Positions 8,327 to 16,024 of a stretch of DNA of 36,060 nucleotides are shown here, piece by piece (within the stretch, counting starts at the first letter, position 1; the number at the start of each line of letters is the position of its first letter). A program made the position numbers and the translations under genes. The stretch covers positions 1 to 36,060 of the forward strand of contig CAZHEA010000028.1 in the NCBI GenBank assembly GCA_964531165.1, written 5' to 3'. Under the pieces are notes generated by a model. The model did no database searches and was not told where the DNA came from. It was given only the letters and a program-made list of their open reading frames with translations. This stretch comes from SZUA-229 sp964531165. GTDB taxonomy: Bacteria > Pseudomonadota > Gammaproteobacteria > SZUA-229.

Positions 8327-8937
8327 GACTTCTTCTGCTTTGATATTCTGCGTTTTAAATCAATAATCCACTTTGCAACCGTAGTATCTTTTTTATCTAT
8401 AATAGACTGATATTTTTCATAATGCTGTAATGCAGGCTCTAAATCGTACAAATACAGATCCAGTAGAATACCCATATTCAAGTGGGCAATAGCATAATCT
8501 GCATCAAGTACCAGCGCTTTCATATACATTTTTTTAGCCGTTGCAAAATCACCATCCAGTCGTGCAATAACACCAAGATGATTATAAGCAACAGCACTGT
8601 TTGGGCTTAGATCAATCGCTTTTTCAAGCGTTTTTCTGGCTGAATCTCTATCTTTCAGCCGTAACTGCTGCAACCCCATATTAGTGTAGGCAGGGCCAAA
8701 CTCGGGGAATTGTTGTATAGACTGTTGAAACAGTTTTATCGCCTGCTTAGACTTACCTTTTTGAGCGGCTTTCAAACCATCTACGTAGGGCGCGGGAACT
8801 TTACTCCAGGCATCATCACTTTTAGGCGTAGCGCCACTGCTACTCGCAGAATCGCCACCGCCAACCGTTGCACAGGAGCTAAGCACCAGCAACATCAGCG
8901 CACTATAGATAAAATATTTAATTCGTAATAAGAACAT
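8323..8937 (-). CDS. TPR-repeat lipoprotein
   Basis: 204-aa lipoprotein: signal peptide with lipobox LSSC (lipidated Cys22), a Ser/Gly linker, then about four tetratricopeptide repeats (residues about 50-170). Typical TPR spacing is visible in segments such as FGPAYTNMGLQQLRLKDRD and NSAVAYNHLGVIARLDGD. It likely anchors a protein-protein docking scaffold on the periplasmic face of a membrane. It is tightly packed: it overlaps the 949-aa TPR gene by about 20 bp upstream and the 102-aa gene by 4 bp downstream. Similar small TPR lipoproteins accompany Myxococcus-type gliding/energisation loci, but that link is inference. Confidence 0.88.
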   Translation of the reverse strand: MFLLRIKYFIYSALMLLVLSSCATVGGGDSASSSGATPKSDDAWSKVPAPYVDGLKAAQKGKSKQAIKLFQQSIQQFPEFGPAYTNMGLQQLRLKDRDSARKTLEKAIDLSPNSAVAYNHLGVIARLDGDFATAKKMYMKALVLDADYAIAHLNMGILLDLYLYDLEPALQHYEKYQSIIDKKDTTVAKWIIDLKRRISKQKKS

Positions 8938-11758
8938 AAGACTCTATCTTTTCATACTTGGCATAACGCACAGGCTGAATACTCTTTAACACCTTGATAC
9001 TTTTCTTTATCCATTCATCATATATATTCTGACTGGTTCGACGCGCATTAACACTGTGTATATCAACTGACTTCTCTTCAAACGGATAAGCCTGCTCCTC
9101 GAGCAACACTTCATATTGCTCAAGCTCATCCGCAGATAATCCTTTAGGCTTCTGCGATTCCATTAACGAATGCGCAAGATGGTTATATATTTCACCCATT
9201 TGATACGTAGATGCAGTAGAAAATTCAGCTACTTTATATGCCATTACTTTCTTTAGCGACGCTATTGCAGATTCCATGCGTTTCTTTTTGATTTTTAAAT
9301 TCTTCTTCAAGGGAATATTTAACCGAACCTGCTGATACGACTTAATAACCGGCTGTGATAATTCAAAAGAAGCCTGTGCAGCCAGATACCGGCTACGGTC
9401 ATTTCGTTGTTTTCCACCTCTGCTTTCAATCGCAATAAGCTTATGTAACCACTGGTTTTTCTGCTTAGTTGATTTTTGTTTTTTATAATAATCAATAACC
9501 CGACTATGCGCCTCAACAAATTGCAAAAATGGCTTAGGGTATTTTGCAATATATTTCAAATATAAACCATTTGCTTTAGGTCTCTGGCCAGCTTTATCGT
9601 ACATTTCTGCAGACTGCCAAATTAACTTACGCTTATCCTCTGGCGTTTTTGCAAATCCGGCGAGCACATTCAGTTCTTTAGCCGCTTTATCAAATCGACC
9701 CAGCTGCGTATACACCACAACCAGCTTACCGCTAATACCTTGTGCAAACTGTTTTGCCATTGCCGGTGAACGGCGCATGCCTTCAAGTATACTGCTGGAT
9801 TTATGCCAGTCTTTCATTCCCATATAGAGCACTGCCGCATCATACTCTGCCGTCGCACGAATACTTGAAGACGGCGCGACTTTACCGACCCGCATAAAAT
9901 GAAAAGCGGCTAACTTATTATCACCCTTATCTTTATAAAACTCAGCCTGTTTGTATATGCTAGCGGCAAGCTTGTCGATCAATTGACCGCGTAACACAAT
10001 GTCGGCTCTGGTTTTTTTAGGCACCCGATTAATTGCAACAATATAGGCTTGTTCTGCTTCACTATATTTGGCTAATTCATATTGGGCATGCGCATACACA
10101 ATAGATGCGGTACGCAACAAACCTGCCTGCTTCACATTTTTATTATCCAGTAGGCGTTTTGCAAACTCAGACGCTTCCGGGTAGCGCTTGGACTGCAGTA
10201 AATTTTCTGCGGTTTTGGTGATAACGGCGGGTGCATGCTTATCATTCGGAAACTGATTACTAAAGCGGATGGCACTGCTTAAAGATTGTTGTTGCAATTG
10301 CGCCAATTGCTGCGGCGGCTGCTTAGGCACTTTTAATAAAACACCATAGGTTAGCAATGCAGCATATCCGGCTTCAGCGCTTCTTTTATTAAGGGGATAT
10401 TGATATGCGGATTTCTCATATTCTGCCAATGCTTTTGTATACAGCTTTGCATCAAACAACGATTCTGCATATAGAAAATTCATATTAGCTGCAGCTTTTT
10501 CCGTTGGAAAAGAAAGCAAAAATCGTTGATACCATGATGCGGCAATTTTAAAATCTTTTTGCTTTTTAGATTTTCGAGCCTGCGCATGAAAATGCAGTGC
10601 CAGCTCCTGTATATGGCGAATCAACTCAGGCTTTATTTTATTCTGGTCTTCAACTGTTTGCTGCTGCCAATAAGATGTACCGACATTATAATTTTTGACA
10701 TACAGCATTTTACTAGCCAGAACTTCATTATTTATCTTTCCTTCGATATAAGCTTTTAACGCTAAAGAATGAAATGCCGGAGACTGAACACTTTTCGGGT
10801 ATTTTTTAGTAAAGGCCATAAACGTGTCAGCTGCATCATTATAACGCTCTTTCTTTATATACAGCTTACCCAACTGCTCGTAAATCAAAGGTAAGTATAA
10901 CTTTAATTCACGACCTTTAAACATTGAGTCAATGCTTTTATAACCGTCAAGATAAGATAGTGACAAACTGGTTACCCGTAGCGAGTCCAGAATAAAATCC
11001 CTTTCCGAGCTACCCAGAGTCGATGCCAGCCCATACTGGTCAACTTTCTTTTCAGACTCTTTAATATCCAGCAACATTAAATAAGTTTGTAAAGTCTGCT
11101 GGTAACGCGATTGTTTAAACTGAGACCAACCTAACTTGTATAATGATTTTTCATACAGAGGCGACTGTTGATAATTGGTTACAATATGTCCGTAGGCTTT
11201 TTCAGCCTGTTCAAAATCCAGATTAACAAATAGTATTTCACCCCGACGAAACTGCACTTCATCAATATAGATAGAATTAGGATAATCTTTTACAATCTCA
11301 TCCATGGTCTGCATGGCTTTTTCCATTTCACCCACCAGTGAGTAAGCTTTAGCCAGCTGATACAGAATTAAATCATTTCTTTCATGCCCGGGATAGGTGC
11401 GAAGGTAAGTTGTATAGTGTTCAATCGAAGACAACTTGATTGCCTGAATCGCCGCCTCATCCGCACCTCCACCCACACCAACTACGCCATGCCTTTCCTC
11501 TTCACTTATTTCCAGCTCGAGATCCGCCACCCGCCTTAGCGCTTCGCCGTAATGCGTTTTAAATTCTGTTTTTTGTAGATATGTTTGATATTGCTCTATA
11601 GCATGCAAACGCTCGGGCGTTACTGTACTAGCCAGCGGATAATCAATCGGACTGTTCGCCAGGTCCTTAACCGTAATATCTTTTTTAATCTCGTTACCAC
11701 AGGCTGTTATCAGCATTAGAGGCAGTATCAAAAGCGCTTTAAATGGAGTGTAATTCAT
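8918..11758 (-). CDS. Large TPR-repeat lipoprotein
   Basis: About 946-aa lipoprotein: signal peptide with lipobox ITAC (Cys20 from this start), then many degenerate tetratricopeptide-like helical repeats through nearly the whole length (for example YQLAKAYSLVGEMEKAMQ, LYKLGWSQFKQSRYQQTLQ, YAESLFDAKLYTKALAEYE). A short Gly-rich loop (VVGVGGG) occurs near residue 100. I chose the ATG at 11758 over the GTG at 11767 because a GGAG lies about 10 nt before the ATG and only 1 nt before the GTG. It starts right after the stop of the 628-aa gene. It probably acts as an outer-membrane-anchored or periplasmic scaffold for the ExbBD-TonB complex; no enzyme signature is visible. Confidence 0.87.
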   Translation of the reverse strand: MNYTPFKALLILPLMLITACGNEIKKDITVKDLANSPIDYPLASTVTPERLHAIEQYQTYLQKTEFKTHYGEALRRVADLELEISEEERHGVVGVGGGADEAAIQAIKLSSIEHYTTYLRTYPGHERNDLILYQLAKAYSLVGEMEKAMQTMDEIVKDYPNSIYIDEVQFRRGEILFVNLDFEQAEKAYGHIVTNYQQSPLYEKSLYKLGWSQFKQSRYQQTLQTYLMLLDIKESEKKVDQYGLASTLGSSERDFILDSLRVTSLSLSYLDGYKSIDSMFKGRELKLYLPLIYEQLGKLYIKKERYNDAADTFMAFTKKYPKSVQSPAFHSLALKAYIEGKINNEVLASKMLYVKNYNVGTSYWQQQTVEDQNKIKPELIRHIQELALHFHAQARKSKKQKDFKIAASWYQRFLLSFPTEKAAANMNFLYAESLFDAKLYTKALAEYEKSAYQYPLNKRSAEAGYAALLTYGVLLKVPKQPPQQLAQLQQQSLSSAIRFSNQFPNDKHAPAVITKTAENLLQSKRYPEASEFAKRLLDNKNVKQAGLLRTASIVYAHAQYELAKYSEAEQAYIVAINRVPKKTRADIVLRGQLIDKLAASIYKQAEFYKDKGDNKLAAFHFMRVGKVAPSSSIRATAEYDAAVLYMGMKDWHKSSSILEGMRRSPAMAKQFAQGISGKLVVVYTQLGRFDKAAKELNVLAGFAKTPEDKRKLIWQSAEMYDKAGQRPKANGLYLKYIAKYPKPFLQFVEAHSRVIDYYKKQKSTKQKNQWLHKLIAIESRGGKQRNDRSRYLAAQASFELSQPVIKSYQQVRLNIPLKKNLKIKKKRMESAIASLKKVMAYKVAEFSTASTYQMGEIYNHLAHSLMESQKPKGLSADELEQYEVLLEEQAYPFEEKSVDIHSVNARRTSQNIYDEWIKKSIKVLKSIQPVRYAKYEKIESYVLITN

Positions 11759-11759
11759 A

Positions 11760-13646
11760 TCAATCACGCTCCATTAACGAATCATATAAACGCGCTTTAG
11801 AATATAAAGCCCGGTCATGATAAAGCTTGATTTGATTTCGATGTAGCCTTAATTTTTCCAGCGCCATTATCCTTAACTTTTTTTCCTGCTGCTCAATAGC
11901 AAGATCAACCTTGCTCTTTAATTTTTTGATTTGCGTGTCTTTATTTTTAATACGCGCATTGAAACTGGCAAATTCAAATGGCGCAGTCTTCCAGGCATTT
12001 TCTAATGAGGCCATACTGTTATTCATATCATCAACCACTTTATTCAGTTGCTGAACCTGCCTTTTTGCCGCCCATATACGCACTGGATAATCAGTCTCTA
12101 TTTGCCACTGCAAACGACCTTTTAGTAAGCGATATTTCTCCTGCGACTCATTTATGCCGTCTTCATCTGAGTTTTCTAGCAGCTGAAATCTACCTTCACT
12201 ATTTTTTAAAATTTGTAATTTTTCAACTTCCGCATCTGTTGCTAATTCCAAAGCATCATCCGATGATTCTATCTGTGCTATCTGCTTTACCAGCTGGTCA
12301 CGTCTTTTAGTTAAAACTTTTACTTTATTTAAACTTTCATCATCCATAGTTGACGTTAATTTGTTTTTATAAACTCTGCGCTTTTCAGCCAGAATCATTT
12401 GTAACGCCGGAACATTATTTTCCCAATGATCAAGCATGTATTTTAAATGCAAAATTTCCAGATATGATTTGGCTTCAAACTGAAATTCATTAGACGATAA
12501 AAATGGCAGCAGATATTGCGTTAATAATGGATCAAGATTTTTGATTACATTGACTGCAGAGGTAATTTCTTTTCCAAGACTTCCGGGGTTTAACTGATCT
12601 ATAAATTTTGAACTTCTAATAAAACCTACGAGCTGTTTTGTTTCATTTAACTGAAACTTATAGCTATCTATGGCTAAACCATAATGATGCAAAGCCTGAT
12701 CCCTTAATCCCATTTTCTCAAATGCATAAGGTATTGAGATAAACGCTTCCTGCACGGCTAAATCTGATTCTGTCTGACTGGATGCCAGATGCATCCAGGG
12801 TATTACCGCCTCCTGATATTTCTCTTCCCGATAATGGGACCAACCCACACCAAGCAACGCTTTATTTGTTTCAATGCCTTTTAATCTAATCTCATTAAAG
12901 TGTTCGATTGATAATTCAGAGTAGCCATCGCGTAAAGCCACATAAGCTAACGCCAGATTAGCTTTATCTTTTAAGATTAACTTTTCCGGATGTTGTGAAT
13001 CACTTGCGGCAAGTTCACCCATCAATTCAAAACCCAGCTCCACATTATTTTGCTCTGTTCGCTGAATCAGTCGGCTGGCTGTATTGAATATCGCGTAATC
13101 TTTCCATACAGAATCATCCGCGAAAAAATCAAATGTTTTTTCCGCCTGTACAAAATCGTCATTGCGCAAAAAGATAGTATTCATTAAAAATAACTTTTCT
13201 TCGTCGCTTTCCTGCTGCAAACCATCTTTTATACTGATAAATTGCTGTTCAGCCTGTGGATATGCGCCATCATAAAAATGATTTTTACCTAATAAAAAAT
13301 GCGCCTGATCAATAATGGCAATTGGCATTTCAAGCTCTTTGTCCTGCAACATCTTTTTAAATACTTGCGAAGACTGCTTATGCAAATCATAGGATAGATA
13401 CAGACCACCTAACAACAAGGACGGATTATTGTCATCCGATGTGATTCTCTGATAATGCTCTGCTACCAGTAATTCAGTTATCGCTGAAAAATACTTTTGC
13501 TGAAAAAAATTATACAGCGAAACGCCATAAGCCAGGTCCTGCACCTTATGGCTAGTTTTAGTGTCGGCACTAACACTGCTTCCATAAGCACAGACAAGTG
13601 AAAAACACAGAATTGAAAATAGTTTGATAGGGTATCGGTACCACAT
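11760..13646 (-). CDS. Secreted helical-repeat/coiled-coil protein
   Basis: 628-aa protein with a Sec signal peptide (cleavage near SVSA-DT, about residue 28). The first two thirds contain TPR-like helical repeats (for example LLGVGWSHYREEKYQEAVI and FEKMGLRDQALHHYGLAID). The C-terminal third (about 430-620) is highly charged and coiled-coil-like, with long Lys/Glu/Gln runs. I do not know a specific family name. It shares style and operon with the 949-aa TPR lipoprotein whose start abuts its stop, so both likely belong to one periplasmic complex, with the coiled coil perhaps spanning distance or oligomerising. No catalytic motif is seen. Confidence 0.82.
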   Translation of the reverse strand: MWYRYPIKLFSILCFSLVCAYGSSVSADTKTSHKVQDLAYGVSLYNFFQQKYFSAITELLVAEHYQRITSDDNNPSLLLGGLYLSYDLHKQSSQVFKKMLQDKELEMPIAIIDQAHFLLGKNHFYDGAYPQAEQQFISIKDGLQQESDEEKLFLMNTIFLRNDDFVQAEKTFDFFADDSVWKDYAIFNTASRLIQRTEQNNVELGFELMGELAASDSQHPEKLILKDKANLALAYVALRDGYSELSIEHFNEIRLKGIETNKALLGVGWSHYREEKYQEAVIPWMHLASSQTESDLAVQEAFISIPYAFEKMGLRDQALHHYGLAIDSYKFQLNETKQLVGFIRSSKFIDQLNPGSLGKEITSAVNVIKNLDPLLTQYLLPFLSSNEFQFEAKSYLEILHLKYMLDHWENNVPALQMILAEKRRVYKNKLTSTMDDESLNKVKVLTKRRDQLVKQIAQIESSDDALELATDAEVEKLQILKNSEGRFQLLENSDEDGINESQEKYRLLKGRLQWQIETDYPVRIWAAKRQVQQLNKVVDDMNNSMASLENAWKTAPFEFASFNARIKNKDTQIKKLKSKVDLAIEQQEKKLRIMALEKLRLHRNQIKLYHDRALYSKARLYDSLMERD

Positions 13647-13663
13647 AGAAGTAGGTTGTCTAG

Positions 13664-14224
13664 TTATTCCCAGACCTTAACTTGAAAATCCGGTTGTTCC
13701 TTACTGCTGCTGCCAACTATCTTCAGCTCAATATACTTTGCATAACCAGACTTCTCAATTTTTTTGGTTGTGCCTCGCTTATAATCACGATCATTGGGGC
13801 CTTTACCAATAAAAAACGCAGTTAGCTCATGTTCACCCGATGTCAGGTTACCTATATATAAGCGTTGAACTCCGCCCCGTTTCAGTGCTTTTATTTCTCG
13901 TTCAGTATATAAATAATTACTGACTATTTTATCATCGAGCTTAAGCTGCACCGAATCGAGCTTAAAGAACTCATCCGCATCAACTGATAAGAACACACTA
14001 ATTTGAGTATTCGCTGAAAACAGTAGATCCTCTTCCAGAATAAACAGGTCTCTGTTAAGTTCAATCACTTCATTTTTTAAACTTTCTATATCCTGCTGCA
14101 CACCTTGCGCTACCGCGGGCTCTGACCCCGCCGCTTTCTCTTTTTCTGCAAATGCAGCATGACTAAAGACAAATGAATAGAATATAAAAAATGCTATAAA
14201 AACTTTCAATGTGGAAACCTTCAT
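13664..14224 (-). CDS. Secreted protein of unknown function, first gene of the ExbBD-TPR operon
   Basis: 186-aa protein with a clear signal peptide (hydrophobic core FIAFFIFYSFVFSHAAFA, cleavage near residue 26). A short coiled-coil-like segment follows (about 40-65, DIESLKNEVIELNRDL). The remainder looks beta-rich and reminiscent of an immunoglobulin-like domain (segment LTSGEHELTAFFIGKG). I do not recognise a named family. It leads the nine-gene minus operon and ends 17 bp before the 628-aa gene. Its ATG overlaps a 14-bp perfect palindrome (14223-14236), a possible operator or translational control site. Confidence 0.78.
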   Translation of the reverse strand: MKVSTLKVFIAFFIFYSFVFSHAAFAEKEKAAGSEPAVAQGVQQDIESLKNEVIELNRDLFILEEDLLFSANTQISVFLSVDADEFFKLDSVQLKLDDKIVSNYLYTEREIKALKRGGVQRLYIGNLTSGEHELTAFFIGKGPNDRDYKRGTTKKIEKSGYAKYIELKIVGSSSKEQPDFQVKVWE

Positions 14225-14236
14225 ACTAATTAGTAT
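14223..14236. promoter_or_regulatory. 14-bp perfect palindrome over the start codon of the minus operon
   Basis: The sequence ATACTAATTAGTAT is exactly self-complementary and includes the start codon of the 186-aa gene. It could bind a dimeric regulator or affect initiation. It is A/T-rich, so chance occurrence is possible. Confidence 0.35.
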
Positions 14237-14264
14237 TTCTTACAATTTTATGGAATAAATTCTG

Positions 14265-14280
14265 TGCAGATGTATCTGCA
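14265..14280. promoter_or_regulatory. Candidate operator dyad TGCAGAT-GT-ATCTGCA
   Basis: Two perfect 7-bp arms flank a 2-bp centre, 41 bp upstream of the first minus-strand start codon. The symmetry fits a dimeric helix-turn-helix regulator. No regulator gene is present in the window, so the binding protein is unknown. Confidence 0.45.
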
Positions 14281-14476
14281 AGCAATTTACTAACCCAAAC
14301 GAAGCATCGCTTTACCTTTCAATGCTTTAACCTGAATTTTATACCGGTTATCTGTATTAATATAAGAAAATTCGAGTTTTTGAAATTCTTTATTATATTT
14401 ACATGAAGTAGTTCACTAAATGAGCCAATTTCTTTGCTTAGTATGCAACGACGTGGTTTGCTATAACCATAAGTTA

Positions 14477-14506
14477 GTACTTCAATCAAATTCTAGTTGT
14501 ACTTCA
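14477..14506. repeat. Direct repeats GTACTTCA spaced 22 bp
   Basis: GTACTTCA occurs at 14477-14484 and 14499-14506, each preceded by AGTT or AGTTA, with 22 bp between repeat starts, about two helical turns. A similar GTAGTTCA lies at 14408-14415. Tandem half-sites on one face of the helix, upstream of the plus operon, suggest an activator site; this is inference. Confidence 0.35.
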
Positions 14507-14525
14507 GATCTACATCGTAAAACAA

Positions 14526-14555
14526 TTGATAAATGAAACCGGTATTGAGTATAGC
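14526..14555 (+). promoter_or_regulatory. Weak sigma70-like promoter candidate for the plus operon
   Basis: TTGATA (14526-14531) and TATAGC (14550-14555) are separated by 18 bp, 70 bp upstream of the GTG start. It follows the direct repeats directly, which would suit an activator-dependent promoter. Both hexamers are imperfect. Confidence 0.25.
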
Positions 14556-14625
14556 TCAGTAATGAGCCCGTATTAAATACAATATATTAATTTTTAAAGC
14601 GTACTGTAATGTGTAGGAGAAACGC

Positions 14626-15936
14626 GTGCCATTAATTCAACAAAAACTGAGCCAGACAATATCTTCCTTTCTGGCGATTACAGGACGTCTGTCTATTATC
14701 CTGCCTTTGCTTGTCGGCAGTATGGTGCAAGCGGCAAATCCGGAGCTGGATCAGGCACGTCGTATACACGACCGACTGACAGGCACACCGCCTTCAAATA
14801 ATATACTTAACCAGATGGAAACCATTATTGTTGACGGCGGTGGTAGCGCAGTATCACTGGAACAAGCTGCTGCACTTGCAATGGACAACCCTGAAGATCC
14901 ATCGTTCTACAATGTAACATTGAAAAACTTCGTTGCTCCCTGGACTAACGAAGACCAGACAATGTTCGTAGATCTTAATGATTACACCGCAACCGTGATA
15001 GGTATTATTCGCGACAACAAGGATTTCCGTGAAGTCCTGTCTGGTAATATTCTTTATACCGGAGCTGGCGATTTGGGTATACCTGCATATTCACACACTG
15101 ACAACAATCACTATGTACAACTTGAAGCACTCGGCCCTGTAAACGGAGATCTATCCGACCCTTCAATACTTGTAGAAACAACACAATCAGCTATACCAGG
15201 TGGCTTACCCGCCGCGGCAACCGCGGGCATAATGACCTCCCGCGCCGCTTCACAGGCTTTTTTCACAGATGGCACCAACCGCTCCATGTTCCGCTTTACA
15301 TTAATGAACCACCTGTGCACCGATCTGGAACCACTTAAAGATGTCAGTCGGGTTCCCGACCGTGTGCGTCAGGATGTATCCCGCAGCCCGGGCGGTGATA
15401 GTCGAATTTTTATGTTTAGTTGCGTAGGTTGCCATGCGGGCATGGACGGATTAGGCGGCGCATATGCAAAATACAACTTTAATACCGAGACCAATAGACT
15501 TGACTACAACAAAGCGGAAACACCGGACGACACATCGTTAAATAGCTACTCGGCAAATGGCATTACAAGCAAATACCATAACAATGCTGCCAACTTTAAG
15601 CCTGGCTATATTGCAACCGATGACCGCTGGGTTAACTACTGGCGCAATGGTCAGAACAAGCTATTAGGCTGGAGCAGCGTGCCTGCAGCAGGTATCACCA
15701 TTGATTCACGTGGCCATGCAAATGGTAATGGAGCAAAATCAATGGGCGCAGAATTAGCCAGCAGTCAGGCTTTTGCAAGCTGTCAGGTTAAAAAAGCGTT
15801 TAAGGCTGTTTGTCTTCGAAATTCAGAAGGTTATGCCGTTGACCGCCAACGAGTGAGTGAAATAACATCTGACTTTATGGGCGATTACAACATGAAAAAT
15901 GTATTTGGTAAGGTCGCGGCTTATTGTAGCCAATAG
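14626..15936 (+). CDS. Secreted c-type haem protein resembling Planctomycete-type cytochrome proteins (DUF1588-like)
   Basis: 436-aa exported protein: signal peptide (cleavage near VQA-AN, residues 35-37), then a helical region with RLTGTPP, then one CxxCH haem-attachment motif at 266-270 in the context CVGCHAGMDGLGGAYAKY. The N-terminal segment and the CxxCH-xxMD-xLG context recall Planctomycete-type DUF1588/PSCyt proteins (CxxCH followed by xMDPLG); this is resemblance by eye only. Extra cysteines occur near residue 225, in the C-terminal third and at the C-terminus. The start is GTG, supported by AGGAGA 5-6 nt upstream. First gene of the plus operon, followed by the di-haem LamG lipoprotein. 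Confidence 0.72.
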   Translation: MPLIQQKLSQTISSFLAITGRLSIILPLLVGSMVQAANPELDQARRIHDRLTGTPPSNNILNQMETIIVDGGGSAVSLEQAAALAMDNPEDPSFYNVTLKNFVAPWTNEDQTMFVDLNDYTATVIGIIRDNKDFREVLSGNILYTGAGDLGIPAYSHTDNNHYVQLEALGPVNGDLSDPSILVETTQSAIPGGLPAAATAGIMTSRAASQAFFTDGTNRSMFRFTLMNHLCTDLEPLKDVSRVPDRVRQDVSRSPGGDSRIFMFSCVGCHAGMDGLGGAYAKYNFNTETNRLDYNKAETPDDTSLNSYSANGITSKYHNNAANFKPGYIATDDRWVNYWRNGQNKLLGWSSVPAAGITIDSRGHANGNGAKSMGAELASSQAFASCQVKKAFKAVCLRNSEGYAVDRQRVSEITSDFMGDYNMKNVFGKVAAYCSQ

Positions 15937-16024
15937 ACCTAAACTCATAGTTAATTAAAGATTATTTACACAAATCGAACTCACGAGAGTGAATAGTGAT
16001 GAATAAATTTGGAGAAAAATCAGA

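Larger units (their letters stand above)
14225..14625. other. Divergent intergenic control region
   Basis: This 401-bp A/T-rich region separates the two divergent operons and has no convincing gene. It holds a dyad at 14265-14280, a palindrome at 14223-14236, direct repeats GTACTTCA at 14477-14484 and 14499-14506 with a one-mismatch copy at 14408-14415, and a weak sigma70-like pair for the plus operon. A Shine-Dalgarno AGGAGA lies just before the plus operon's GTG start. The simplest reading is a shared regulatory region for both arms. Confidence 0.6.
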
